This document shows, in pieces, positions 44,801 to 53,847 of a stretch of DNA of 64,000 nt; position 1 is the stretch's first letter; every line of letters starts with the position of its first letter. Made by a program: the position numbers and the translations under genes. This DNA is from Enteractinococcus helveticum. GTDB taxonomy: Bacteria > Actinomycetota > Actinomycetes > Actinomycetales > Micrococcaceae. The notes under the pieces are model-generated. The model saw only the letters and a program-made list of their open reading frames with translations. It ran no database searches and was not told the origin of the DNA. The stretch is from NCBI RefSeq assembly GCF_001657475.1, contig NZ_LXEY01000012.1:1-64000 (forward strand). The letters are read 5' to 3'.

Positions 44801-47273
44801 CGGCGTCGGCGCATCCCGCTACCGTTACGACAAAGCTGGCCGCCTGGTCGCCGTCCAAGATTCCTGGTCCGGCCAGCGCCGCTTCCGCTACGACGCCGCA
44901 GGCCAACTCATCCAGGCCATCAACGGCGTCGGCGGAATCACCCGCTACGAATACGACCTCCGCGGCCGCGTCACCAAAATCATCGACCCCACCGGCGGCG
45001 TCACCGTCCGCACCTACACCCAACTGGATAAGGTCGACTCGACCACCGACCCGCTGGGCCGGGTGACCACCGCAACCTATGACCCTGCCGGCCGTCAAAT
45101 TTCCCAAACCGACCCAGATGGCAACCTCACGCAGTGGACCCACGACGAGGCCGGCCGTGAAACCGGCATGCGCCTCAACGGGCGCTGGGTAGCCCAACTG
45201 GTCCGCGATGAACGCGCCCGCACCGCAACCATCCGCGACTTCACCCGCGACGACGGCGAAACCACCCACGTTTTGACCTACAGTCGCTTAGGTCAGCTCA
45301 TCGAACGTGCCACCACCGGCCCCACAGCCTCGCAGACCACCCGCTGGGAATATGACGCCGACGGCGCCCGCACCGCGCTGATCGACACCGATGGTGCCCG
45401 CATCGAATACCACCGAGACATGCTCGGGCGCATTACCGGCATCATCCACCCCACCCTGGGCGACATTAACGTTGCATATAATGCCGCCGGGCGCATCATC
45501 GAATCCCGCGCCGGCGACCAACTGCAAACCTGGGAATATCATCACGGCTATCCGGTGGTCCACACCCTGACCGACCCCTCCGGCGTCACCGTCACCCGCA
45601 TCACCCGCGATATGGACGGCCGCATCACCCAGATCGACGGCCCCGAGGGCACCACGGCCTATACCTACGACGACGCCTGCCAGCTGATCGAATCCTATGG
45701 CCCCGCAGGTGGCCGCGCCTGGACCTATGATCTGGGCGGACGTCTGATACACGAATACGATGCACGCGGCCCCCGCATGCTGGACTACGATGCCGCCGGG
45801 CAACTGGTCACCGTGACCGAACCGGACGGCTCAGTCACCGACTACGCCTACGACGGCCAGGGCCGCCGCATCCAGGCCGCCAGCGCTCAAAACACCGTGC
45901 ACTATTCGTGGGACGCTCGCGGTTGGCTGGCCAAGATCACAAACGACGACGCCGAACCCACCAACCTGTGGGTCAATGCCCTGGGTGAGCTGACCGAAGT
46001 TAATGACACCAGCGTCCAGTGGGACTTGGCCGCCTCAACGCCCACGACCATCGGCATTGATAACACCCCGATATTCAAAGCCCCCGGTGGGCTGACCGGC
46101 GTCGGAGACCAGTGGGAGAGTGCTACCTGGCGTTCTGCTCGTGCCACCGACGTCAACGACCCGTGGCACGTGCTAGCCGCTGCTTCGCAGAGCGAAAACG
46201 ACCTGCCGGGTGGCATTGGACTAACCGCCGATGGTGGCATCGAAGTCGCCGGTCTGGAATGGATGGGCGCTCGGGCTTATGATCCTGCGGCACGCGGATT
46301 CCTGTCGGTTGACCCTCTTGCACCGATCACCGGTTCCGGTTGGACTGCGAATCCGTATTCGTATGCGGGCAATGATCCGCTACACTCCATCGACCCTCTA
46401 GGGTTATCCCCGGTCTCTGATGCTGATCTGCAGTCCTATGCCGATGGCCTGCAGGGCCCGCTTGCTAGCGGTTTTAGTGCGGCCTGGGACTGGACCAAGA
46501 GCGCTGCCGGATCAGCGTGGGACTGGACGAAGAATAACTGGGAATACCTTGCCGGCGGTGCCGCCATCGTGGCCGGTGGAGTGCTCATGGCGACCGGTGT
46601 GGGCGGACCAGCCGGCATGATGCTGATTGCCGCGGGTGCGGATACGGTCATCCAGAAAGCCACCACCGGGGACGTCAACTGGGGTCAGGTCGCTATCAGT
46701 GGAGCCTTTGGTGGACTGGGTGGTGCCGGCCTTGCGTCGATAGCAGGCCGTCAGATGGCTGGCAATGCTGTCGAAGGTGCAGTGGAGAGCGTTGCCTACG
46801 CAGCAGCCGGTGGTCAGCCGTTGACCCCAGCGACGCTGCTTACCACCGCAGCAGAAGGTGCAGCAGTCTCAACAGTGACGGCCGGGGCATTGAACAAACT
46901 TCCATCCGGCTCAGTGGGCCGTCTTGATGCAGTACCACCGAGACCTGTAGCTGGTGAAACGATTTACCGTGTCTACGGCGACGACGCGCTTCCTGGAGGA
47001 GCTTCCTGGTCACCCGTGAGCCCGGCTTCAGTGCCAAACTACCGGGACGCTGCCGGGCTGCCTACAGGCCGCGCAGAATCTGGAGGTAGTCTTAATTCGG
47101 GTAGATTCGTTATAGAAGGCCGGTTGATGGATCCTGACGCAGTAGTCCTTGTCCGCGACGCCTTACCTTTGGACGGTAATCGCGGAGGCATCCCTGAATA
47201 CATTATTCCAAATGGTCTCGATAACGGAGCAATCCGGGTCGTACGAGTCAGCGGTGTCAACCCAGAATTTTAG
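41829..47273 (+). CDS. Rhs/YD-repeat polymorphic toxin
   Basis: 1814 residues. The N-terminal 120 or so are helical (LxG/WXG-like), suggesting type VII targeting. A DUF6531-like segment begins near 290 (DPVNTATGNFLEPEVDLRF). YD/RHS repeats run from about 430 to 1470 and would form a hollow shell around the toxin. The Rhs core motif appears near 1480-1522 (GARAYDPAARGFLSVDPLAP, then NPYSYAGNDPLHSIDPLGL). After a Gly/Ala-rich hydrophobic stretch (about 1560-1650) comes a variable tip from about 1713 (IYRVYGDDALPGGASW). The tip ends GGIPEYIIPNG and RVVRVSGVNPEF. This layout is typical of contact-dependent competition toxins. The core is GC-rich; the tip and downstream genes are AT-richer, a sign of tip exchange. 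Confidence 0.93.
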   Translation: MSGIGGNEPTGYNYTAADTLKQRAESLATLLEDQTSSRSSLVSKAMEEFRGYFSEVFENNADIAARGRQQLASSLRSLAGFVQELRDAAEAEDQRREAARAWEERQRQREEDWFAGTIHEIGTFLRLVEDDPMPPPAEPAPNRTAQTVTVAGREIPAPVGGSSTSSAVPADLRSFQTGTQDLDAELGSPFRTFDAALTDYIMMCNGRWGNLDAQSLVAALREWFEANSQDAEWAGEVAGAFEAAGGQGVITVADASISAALASAGVDVHRDDFTIGPFTAIGSPPTTGFADDPVNTATGNFLEPEVDLRFAGAAASFEFTRMYNTHDTRLGVFGLGWSSLLETRLEVDDEGASFVLADGRQIEFPRIGTGWDRGIGENFWLEEVNAQDFHTDLGVTTGKLLVVTNNTGGWWAFTRAGAWLGRGNGPGTGIRTFRDDAGNITRLLHERGRWLDVEYAHDRVVSIHASDGRRIEYLYDAAHRLTGVTDAVGTRTYRWTDTGLIDQVVAADGTVEAENFYDDNQRVIRQLTPYGRSVRYAYLRGRVTSVSTDDGTGANTWIADRKGRVVGIIDAEGNRQSMAYDANGNIVSTTARDGQVTVHAYDARGRKIRTVTPEGADITYGYDEHDRVTTVVNASGGIVEYLYATQTDRSPSIIIDPAGGRTELTWANGLLTQVVDPEGVTLRYSYDASGDLIGVTNAAGDTAQLIRDHAGRVTQAITPLGARTTYRYDARGLLIARQDPDGAIWRYEHGAGGNVTAIINPLGARTELHYGPTGELTTTIDPLGRAITKDFDEFGNVASLTLPDGAQWAFTHDALSRLRQVIDPAGGIWGREYDANGHLAATVDPTGIRAEVTRARADGIATIRNAFEETTVDSDEFGRPIRVEKTDGTQELVTYDPCGRPVELVDANGGLTTIQRDLAGRITAITTPAGRTTRYEYDACGRPVAAIDAAGQRTTLVYDADSRVIQRFNPVGEPTTIDYGPAGRVIGECTPGVGASRYRYDKAGRLVAVQDSWSGQRRFRYDAAGQLIQAINGVGGITRYEYDLRGRVTKIIDPTGGVTVRTYTQLDKVDSTTDPLGRVTTATYDPAGRQISQTDPDGNLTQWTHDEAGRETGMRLNGRWVAQLVRDERARTATIRDFTRDDGETTHVLTYSRLGQLIERATTGPTASQTTRWEYDADGARTALIDTDGARIEYHRDMLGRITGIIHPTLGDINVAYNAAGRIIESRAGDQLQTWEYHHGYPVVHTLTDPSGVTVTRITRDMDGRITQIDGPEGTTAYTYDDACQLIESYGPAGGRAWTYDLGGRLIHEYDARGPRMLDYDAAGQLVTVTEPDGSVTDYAYDGQGRRIQAASAQNTVHYSWDARGWLAKITNDDAEPTNLWVNALGELTEVNDTSVQWDLAASTPTTIGIDNTPIFKAPGGLTGVGDQWESATWRSARATDVNDPWHVLAAASQSENDLPGGIGLTADGGIEVAGLEWMGARAYDPAARGFLSVDPLAPITGSGWTANPYSYAGNDPLHSIDPLGLSPVSDADLQSYADGLQGPLASGFSAAWDWTKSAAGSAWDWTKNNWEYLAGGAAIVAGGVLMATGVGGPAGMMLIAAGADTVIQKATTGDVNWGQVAISGAFGGLGGAGLASIAGRQMAGNAVEGAVESVAYAAAGGQPLTPATLLTTAAEGAAVSTVTAGALNKLPSGSVGRLDAVPPRPVAGETIYRVYGDDALPGGASWSPVSPASVPNYRDAAGLPTGRAESGGSLNSGRFVIEGRLMDPDAVVLVRDALPLDGNRGGIPEYIIPNGLDNGAIRVVRVSGVNPEF

Positions 47274-47282
47274 GTTAGTTGA

Positions 47283-47630
47283 ATGTCTGCTTTTTATCTC
47301 TCATCAATGGACAGCAAGCGATTCTCTGGAGTATTTCATTGTGAAATCAAGGAAAGATTTCGCCTAGAAGACGGCCGACCTGCGCTTCTTGTAACCTGCG
47401 ATCCTCCCGTGCTTGGACAAGATTTGAACGCTCCATTCGGCATAAGCGAGCTAGTACTCGTGAATCGTTTCGACGGCGATGATATTTGGAGCCCGGCGAG
47501 ATTTCCCTTTTTCGTATATATCTGCGACGCCGATCGTCCGGATAATGATCCGTCATCACTAAGTATTCTCGCCTGGGGTGAGATTTATAAGACAGAAGAT
47601 GACGCTCGCAACCACCGTTTTGACCCCTAG
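47283..47630 (+). CDS. Putative immunity protein to the Rhs toxin tip
   Basis: 115 residues, no recognised domain. It starts nine bases after the toxin stop, and its small size, acidic character and AT-richer composition fit an immunity protein that neutralises the adjacent toxin in the producing cell. Assignment is by position, not by family. Confidence 0.65.
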   Translation: MSAFYLSSMDSKRFSGVFHCEIKERFRLEDGRPALLVTCDPPVLGQDLNAPFGISELVLVNRFDGDDIWSPARFPFFVYICDADRPDNDPSSLSILAWGEIYKTEDDARNHRFDP

Positions 47631-47646
47631 AGCACCGGCCGATAAG

Positions 47647-47783
47647 CTGTTTCGCGGCCTGGCCAGATCGACATCTCAGAGTCTGGGGAGAATTTACGCC
47701 GTATCGAAGAGGAAAATAGCAGCGTTTATTGGGCTGAGCACAGGCGTGATAGTCAGTTCGATATTTTGAATTTACGATTCTGA
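47647..47783 (+). pseudogene. Orphan gene tail in immunity array
   Basis: A frame in this gap reads SRPGQIDISESGENLRRIEE then ENSSVYWAEHRRDSQFDILN and stops at 47781-47783. There is no start. It looks like the C-terminus of a lost toxin tip or immunity gene. Confidence 0.4.
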
Positions 47784-47848
47784 ACCGCCACTTCTCCAAA
47801 CGTTGCAAGGAGCTCTTTATATCAATCTCACCGGAGCAGTCTCAGGCG

Positions 47849-48093
47849 ATGCAACGCTATTTGGAGAAAGTACGGGAGTTGCTGCATGATGCCTCCGGGT
47901 TCATTGCGCAGGACTTGCTCGTGGAATCTCGTCGGTTGGTAGACCACGGGGAGGCTCCGTTAGGGGTGGTCCAATTGGCGTGGATAATTCATGACGAACG
48001 GATTTTAGTTCCGGAGTCGATTATTCAACGGTCCGTGAATACGCTGATGACGAGGAAGACTTCCCGAACGATTTTTACCAGTACATTCTTTGA
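47849..48093 (+). pseudogene. Immunity-like gene with frameshift
   Basis: From ATG 47849 it reads MQRYLEKVRELLHDASGFIA, then DHGEAPLGVVQLAWIIHDER. Near 48030 the sensible frame shifts: REYADDEEDFPNDFYQYIL then stop at 48091-48093. The helical, acidic pattern recalls MafI-type immunity proteins. Either it is a broken spare immunity gene or a sequencing error lies near 48030. Continuing in the first frame instead gives a basic tail to 48190. Confidence 0.5.
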
Positions 48094-48231
48094 GACAACA
48101 GTTCGACTTCGTTTGAACAGCAACGTCAGCCTCGTAGATAGGGAGCGTTTCATGAACAGAGACTGTATACCCGAAAGTTCATATCTTTAATTCGCACGAG
48201 TACGGATTTCAGATAATTTTGGAGTGCTACA

Positions 48232-48501
48232 GTGCATAAGAATCAAGTCTGTGATTCGCATTTATGCAGAGTGTGTGGCTTTTATTCGACGGAAGCACCC
48301 TGGGGCAGCAGCGGGATGGATCCTTCATTCGATATTTGTCCATGTTGTGGAGTCGAGTGGGGCTATGAAGATGCAACACCAACCGCGATTATGAGTTACA
48401 GGAACGCCTGGGTCGCTTCTGGCGCTCAGTGGTACGACGCTTCAATTGTCTCAGATGGCCTATCGCTAGGGGAGCGACTTAAGCGACTTGATAAGTCGTA
48501 G
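48232..48501 (+). CDS. Cysteine-rich zinc-ribbon-like small protein
   Basis: 89 residues. CRVCG (near 12-16) and CPCCG (near 36-40) suggest a zinc ribbon, followed by VEWGYEDATPTAIMSYRNAW. Proteins of this pattern are common in Rhs-associated immunity clusters. Start is GTG at 48232 behind TTGGAG. Probably an orphan immunity gene. Confidence 0.6.
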   Translation: MHKNQVCDSHLCRVCGFYSTEAPWGSSGMDPSFDICPCCGVEWGYEDATPTAIMSYRNAWVASGAQWYDASIVSDGLSLGERLKRLDKS

Positions 48502-48599
48502 AGTCCAAGTTCTTTCGGCTTTGACTGGCGATAGACAGTCATTCCCAGACCAACTATGAGAAGTCACATCTTCAGACAAAGGCAGGAGAGGTAAGGTAG

Positions 48600-49007
48600 A
48601 TGTCCAGAAATACAGCCGCCGACTCGCAATTGCCGCTTGTGGGCGCTCACGTGGCGTTTATTGGTGTAGATCTTCAGATAACCTTGCGATTCTCCAATAA
48701 CTGTGTTGTTCGCTTAGAGTCAGCGTTTGCCATTTCCGGCGCCGGCGACAGTCAGACCATTATTGACCCAGGAGGCGATAAAGCTCGATTCGTGCCAGTT
48801 CTCAAACTGCACGGTGAATTAGTGGAAGCTGCCCACATCAATGACAATCAATTGGTCCTGAAGTTTTCCAATGAATCCGTGTTAGTGGCTGGACCCGACG
48901 AGGATTACGAATCCTGGAGTTACACCGGTCCTGAATCCACACCCACGCGAGTTATCGCTATGCCAGGTGGCGAACTTGCCATATGGCAGTCTGACGAAGA
49001 CGTTTAG
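48600..49007 (+). CDS. Putative immunity protein (DUF6188-like)
   Basis: 135 residues of predicted beta-rich fold with a repeated pattern (VDLQITLRFSNNCVVRLESA, then NQLVLKFSNESVLVAGPDED). It resembles DUF6188, a family found beside Rhs toxins, from memory. Ends in PGGELAIWQSDEDV. It starts at ATG 48600 after AGGAGAGG. Likely part of an orphan immunity array. The next 185 bases (49008-49192) hold only short gene-like scraps (ENTALDPYGGKRTTRPP; TKIITKPDLLANATGLLVP). Confidence 0.6.
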   Translation: MSRNTAADSQLPLVGAHVAFIGVDLQITLRFSNNCVVRLESAFAISGAGDSQTIIDPGGDKARFVPVLKLHGELVEAAHINDNQLVLKFSNESVLVAGPDEDYESWSYTGPESTPTRVIAMPGGELAIWQSDEDV

Positions 49008-49192
49008 TTCCTCTAACAGATTTGGGATGCGGACTGTGATGGACTTCTACCCCGCCGAGAATACTGCTTTGGACCCCTATGGCGGGAAGCGCACAACCAG
49101 GCCTCCATGCTGAGAGTTCGGGAACTAAAATCATAACCAAACCCGACCTGCTCGCAAACGCCACCGGCTTGCTGGTCCCTGTTGACAAGTAG

Positions 49193-50035
49193 ATGAGATT
49201 GGATGGGTGCATGGAAATGGATGCATCTCCACCGTATAGCTTGGTTCGATATTTTAAGGAGCACAGCCTTCCTCAGAAAGGTTGGCGCTATCTCTTTCGG
49301 CCCAGTAGGGCGTATCGCTACGCGGTGCTTCACGACAACGAAACCCAGGAAATCGTCGATTCGAATGGTCTCAGTGACTTTTTAGGCCTTGGAGCGAACG
49401 ATTCTAGGGTCGATCTATATTTCTGTCGTAACCGCGCAAGGGCGGTCCTGGAGTCGGGAGATACCGAATCGTGGATTGAGTATCCAACGGGGCGAGCTGT
49501 GAAGAACCCGCGGAAAGGGCAGGCTCAGATTGCTGGTGATTTTTCGGTTGGACAACAGCATTTTGTGCCTTACCTGTTGACACTGAAAACTGCTGACTTC
49601 CAAAAGTTCCTGGCAGATTCGCAACGAGCGGGACAGACGGTTCGGACGGTGCGTGGAGACAAAATGCGCAACAAGTCCGCCCTGTTTGATGAGTTCAGCG
49701 CGGCATTCCAATTCCCTTTGCACTTCGGGGAGAATTGGGACGCTTTTTATGATTGCATCTCAGATTTACAATGGCTAGAACCCAGAGCCGACTACATTAT
49801 CGCGATCACACAGCCACAAGAATTGCTTGCCGACGCTCACCTCGATGACCTCATCGTGTTTCTCGAGACTCTCAAAGATACACACGCCAGGTTCACCGCT
49901 CCACTCGAACACGACGGCCTTCGGTCCGAGCCAGTCCCGATTCACGTTGTAGTCATCTCGGAAGATACCGAAAACCAGCGCCTCGATCAGTGGGAGAGTA
50001 TTCTTAAATCTTCTTTTCAACGGCCGGAGGGGTGA
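49193..50035 (+). CDS. Barstar-domain immunity protein
   Basis: 280 residues. The C-terminal third is barstar-like: VRGDKMRNKSALFDEFSAAF, then QFPLHFGENWDAFYDCISDL with the conserved FGxNWDA motif. Barstar proteins bind and block barnase-type ribonucleases. The N-terminal half (about 1-135) is an extra domain of unknown type. The tip of the Rhs toxin here does not look like barnase, so this is likely kept against toxins of competitors. ATG at 49193 or 49211; I cannot decide. Confidence 0.82.
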   Translation: MRLDGCMEMDASPPYSLVRYFKEHSLPQKGWRYLFRPSRAYRYAVLHDNETQEIVDSNGLSDFLGLGANDSRVDLYFCRNRARAVLESGDTESWIEYPTGRAVKNPRKGQAQIAGDFSVGQQHFVPYLLTLKTADFQKFLADSQRAGQTVRTVRGDKMRNKSALFDEFSAAFQFPLHFGENWDAFYDCISDLQWLEPRADYIIAITQPQELLADAHLDDLIVFLETLKDTHARFTAPLEHDGLRSEPVPIHVVVISEDTENQRLDQWESILKSSFQRPEG

Positions 50036-50044
50036 GAGTTAACC

Positions 50045-50455
50045 GTGAAACCGCCCAACGCCTCTGACAGCATGCTGGAAACTGCACAGGCGGCACTTCC
50101 GTTGCAAATTACCCGTGCAGAGCTTGGGCCAGATCCAATCCTGTTACTCAGCGGACCAGGCTGGGCAGCAAATTTTTCCTGCGATTGGAGCTTGGAAGGC
50201 AACGGACATCGGATTGACCGGAACTATAGCGACGGCAATATTCTAAATGATGCAGCGGAGTGCACCACACAGGATCTAGAGTTTCTCATAGACCAACAGA
50301 TTGAAGCAATCACTTCAAATGCGCAGATGATCGACCCGATATTCCAGATCTCTGGCGGTATTGAATTGAGGGTGCATGCGGAGACCGATATTGATCCGTG
50401 GGTCTTGGGATTGCCTGGTATCACGCTCGTGGGGATTGCGGACAAACCGCAATGA
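50045..50455 (+). CDS. Hypothetical protein, likely immunity
   Basis: 136 residues from GTG 50045, nine bases after the barstar-like stop, so in one transcript. It has LLLSGPGWAANFSCDWSLEG, HRIDRNYSDGNI and a C-terminal WVLGLPGITLVG. No family recognised; small size and place in the array suggest an immunity protein. Confidence 0.6.
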   Translation: MKPPNASDSMLETAQAALPLQITRAELGPDPILLLSGPGWAANFSCDWSLEGNGHRIDRNYSDGNILNDAAECTTQDLEFLIDQQIEAITSNAQMIDPIFQISGGIELRVHAETDIDPWVLGLPGITLVGIADKPQ

Positions 50456-50682
50456 TAAGCGTGTCTCACTATGAACTGCCCGCGTGCAAACTCGTTCTGT
50501 CTATGACTTGGTCTAATGTAGTCTTCTCATTTTGTTCATATTTGTAGAACCGCATATAACCAAAACTTTCATGTAATTCCGTTATACTCGAGCGAGTGCC
50601 TCATCTGGCGGCATTTGTCGTTTTCAAAAGACACATTCGTCATGGCACAACATCACACCGCATAATTCGAGGAGGAACCCGT
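50456..50682. other. Promoter region of the secretion-core operon
   Basis: About 230 AT-rich bases. A good -10 box TATACT lies at 50583-50588, 95 bases before the lipoprotein start; no clear -35 is seen. The lipoprotein, anchored binding protein and ATPase genes follow as one operon. Confidence 0.4.
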
Positions 50683-53600
50683 ATGTCACGGGTAGGGCGT
50701 CTCGTTCGAGGGACCGGAATATTAACTATCGCAGCGTTGGGATTATCCGCCTGCGGTGACACGGGCTTCGATCAATCTGCAGCAACCAAGGTCATCCAAT
50801 CCGTGGATGTCAACCTTGATCCAGCCGGTGCGATCACCGAGGTCGCCAGTAACGCGGTGTATCTCGATGAACTCTCGGGCAAATCAAATAGCAATACCGA
50901 CGACTACACCGTCGACGAGGTTGTCGAAGATCTTCCGGTCCGGGTCTCCACCCAGTACACGACCGATGATGACAGCGGTTCGAACCTCGAGGACCTCGAA
51001 GGCCACACCGGTCGCGTGGAAATCGCGGTGACCGTCGAAAACCTCACCCTGAACTCCACGGAAGTAACCTACGATGTCGCCGGTGAATCTCGTCAGTCTT
51101 CAGCGCTCGTTGGCACGCCGCTGAGCGTGGCCGGTTCCGTTGAACTTGAAGACACCACCGCCAGCAATGTCGTGGTCGACGTCGAGTCCGACAACACCAC
51201 CAACGGTGTGGTGAGCCAGACGACTGACGGCGATGCCGTGGTCCAGTGGGGCACCGTCCTTGCCCCGCCACAGTCAGAAGCAACCACTACGTTCCGGTTA
51301 GTCGCTGACGTTGAAGACTTCTCCACCCCAAAATTTGATCTGGCCGTACAGGCCGGGTTCCACACCGACATGTCGTTTGAGGGCATGTTGACCTCGACGT
51401 TTGATACCAGCGCCAGCTCTGAATACGCGATGCAGCAAAAAGCCATCGAACTGGTGGCTGATATTAACGAAGTCCTGACCCGTGCTGGTACCACTATCAC
51501 CGAGATTCGTCAGAACCTCGACCACACCACTGACACGTTGGGTGTCGACGCCGCACAACAGTTGCGTCAGAACTCCGACGACATGGTCACTGAGATGCAG
51601 CGTGTTGGAGAACAGCTCACCGCGCTGGAATCCCAGGTCGAAGGATCGATGAGCGGTGCCGAAACGGCAATGAACTCGCAGCTATCTCAGATCGTGGCGT
51701 CCATGAACGGCATGATGGGCAACACCGAAGCCACCGCGCCAAAGCTGGTGACCGGTCAGGGTTGTGCTGCCACTGTTGAGGACGCTGAATCTAACGGTTC
51801 GCTTTACTCGACCTTCTTGATTCTTGGTGCACAGCTTGATGGTTATGCAGCAGCCAACGCAGAATGCCGTGACGAGATTGTTGCCGGAATCCAAGACACG
51901 TTGGGGCCAGAAGTCCCTGATCAAGAAGTGTGTAAAGAGAATGGTACGTCCATTACGTGCGTCCTGTTTGCTGCTGAAAAGTCTGTTCTTTCCTCACTTG
52001 ATGATTTGGTCGCGGAAGGGCAGCGGATTGCTGATGAGCTCGAAAACACATCAGTTGATCCGTCCTGGACCACGAACGAGGAGATAGGCACGAAGCTCGA
52101 AACAATCGGTGCTCGCTTTGATGATATCTACGAGGGCCTGGACGAGATACTCGAGCCTAGTGAGGAAGTAGGGAACGCCAAGACTCCACAGAAGTCAAAC
52201 GCTTCCGGAATCCCCAGCCCGTTCTTGGAAAATACCCAAGATGACGGCGAGGGCTCCTCAGAGGACGAGAACAATAATGAATTAAAAGTCTCCGATAAAA
52301 AACCTGACGCAGACGAGCCTGTTGTCACTTGGGATGAGCTGACCGAAGCCATCTCGAGCGCACGAACAGACTTAGAAGGGCTGCAAGCTCTCATGCGCAC
52401 CAACCGAGACGATGCTCTCGAAGACCTCAAAGAACATGTCACGGTTGTACGAGACGACCATGATCGATTGAGTGACGAAGCTGATGCACTGAGTGATCAC
52501 TACCACGAGCTAGCGCAAGAAATCTGCCGTATGGAACTCCCTGAAGCAGCTGAGGACGGCGGTGAAGAAGGGGCGATTGATGATCGAAATCGTCTCAGCA
52601 TTCAACTGGTTGGCACGGACTGTGATGACGCTGTTCCAACTGGCGTAGAGGATATTTCCTTGGATGAGCGCGCCAAAGCTCTTGTTGAGGACTCGGTCGA
52701 AGAGCATGCAGATGGTCTTGTAGAGGAACAAAAAGCCCACTGGGATGCAGCATTGGCCCACCTCAATGCCGACAACGAAGAATCAGCGGTCGGAACATTG
52801 CTGGCGACACTTACTCAACTGGAAAAAGACATCCTCGCAGTCCAGACACAAACTGCAGAAGATACAGCTCAGCAAATTGCAGAGCACGAAAAGCGCATCG
52901 AGCAAATCGAAAACGAAACGAAATCAAAGGTCAAGCGGATCAAAGAAAAGGCCCGTGACAAAATTTCGAAAGTCAAAAAGAATGCTCGAGACGAGATCGA
53001 TCGTATCAATGCTGAAGCCGAAGAAGAGATCGAACGCGTCGAAACCGAGGCGGCAGACGAAGCAGATCGCATCAAAGGCATAGTGACGGGTCTCCAAGAA
53101 AATAAAGACAATATCGTCGAGCTAGCTGAAAAGGACCAAACAAAACTCAAGGACCAGATCGAAACACTTCAACGCGAACTCAAAGAAGAACTTCCGGACC
53201 AGATTGAAGCGGCCTTTAATGAAGTGACTGCTGAGACGCGAGATCAGTTGCCAGACGATATTGACCAGCAGGTCCGTGTCGTGACTGATCGGATCAACAA
53301 CGCACAGGATGCAGTGGTTAACTCTTATAACACCACGATCTCGGGTCTGGCGACGACTTCGGACGCCGTCGTCAATGACACAGCGGCTCAGTTGAATGAG
53401 CAGAAAGCCTCGCTCGAAGAGCAGCAGGGTGCAACTACTGAGGCGCTGAATAAGAGTACGACGAACGTTCTGGAATCGATTCACCAGTCCACGACGTCGT
53501 CGACTCGTGATCTCGAAGGTGCCTCGGCCCAGCTGGGCGCGAGCTTGACCAACGTGATCCTGGACCTGGGTGATCCGGACATTCAGGGCTCGGGTATTCT

Positions 53601-53847
53601 GGGTTCGATGTCGGCTAGCTCGGCGATGTCGGATACCGCGGACTACCAGCTGGCGTTGGCATCACAGCGTGCAGCAGGCTATGCGAATGTGCGCTCGGAA
53701 GATATCGCAGAGATTATGCTGCGCCAAGCACAGTTCTCGGCATCGCTGGAAGCTGCTGGCAACCTGCCGGTATTCCACCTTGATGTGCCATCTGGTGCGC
53801 GCACCCAGACAATTTACGCCTTCCACATTGGCGGAGACAGCAAATGA
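50683..53847 (+). CDS. Giant coiled-coil lipoprotein of the type VII-like locus
   Basis: 1054 residues. The lipoprotein signal ends at lipobox LSAC (Cys24). Residues 25-250 are beta-rich and acidic; a helical region follows. A long, highly charged coiled coil spans about 720-850 (HEKRIEQIENETKSKVKRIK and continuing KEKARDKISKVKKNARDEID), then a helical C-terminus. The shape suggests a stalk or tether anchored by lipid on the outer face of the membrane and reaching into the wall, comparable in outline to EsaA/YueB of type VIIb systems, although I see no sequence match. ATG at 50683 sits behind GGAGGA. Its stop overlaps the next start as ATGA, implying coupled production. Confidence 0.82.
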   Translation: MSRVGRLVRGTGILTIAALGLSACGDTGFDQSAATKVIQSVDVNLDPAGAITEVASNAVYLDELSGKSNSNTDDYTVDEVVEDLPVRVSTQYTTDDDSGSNLEDLEGHTGRVEIAVTVENLTLNSTEVTYDVAGESRQSSALVGTPLSVAGSVELEDTTASNVVVDVESDNTTNGVVSQTTDGDAVVQWGTVLAPPQSEATTTFRLVADVEDFSTPKFDLAVQAGFHTDMSFEGMLTSTFDTSASSEYAMQQKAIELVADINEVLTRAGTTITEIRQNLDHTTDTLGVDAAQQLRQNSDDMVTEMQRVGEQLTALESQVEGSMSGAETAMNSQLSQIVASMNGMMGNTEATAPKLVTGQGCAATVEDAESNGSLYSTFLILGAQLDGYAAANAECRDEIVAGIQDTLGPEVPDQEVCKENGTSITCVLFAAEKSVLSSLDDLVAEGQRIADELENTSVDPSWTTNEEIGTKLETIGARFDDIYEGLDEILEPSEEVGNAKTPQKSNASGIPSPFLENTQDDGEGSSEDENNNELKVSDKKPDADEPVVTWDELTEAISSARTDLEGLQALMRTNRDDALEDLKEHVTVVRDDHDRLSDEADALSDHYHELAQEICRMELPEAAEDGGEEGAIDDRNRLSIQLVGTDCDDAVPTGVEDISLDERAKALVEDSVEEHADGLVEEQKAHWDAALAHLNADNEESAVGTLLATLTQLEKDILAVQTQTAEDTAQQIAEHEKRIEQIENETKSKVKRIKEKARDKISKVKKNARDEIDRINAEAEEEIERVETEAADEADRIKGIVTGLQENKDNIVELAEKDQTKLKDQIETLQRELKEELPDQIEAAFNEVTAETRDQLPDDIDQQVRVVTDRINNAQDAVVNSYNTTISGLATTSDAVVNDTAAQLNEQKASLEEQQGATTEALNKSTTNVLESIHQSTTSSTRDLEGASAQLGASLTNVILDLGDPDIQGSGILGSMSASSAMSDTADYQLALASQRAAGYANVRSEDIAEIMLRQAQFSASLEAAGNLPVFHLDVPSGARTQTIYAFHIGGDSK

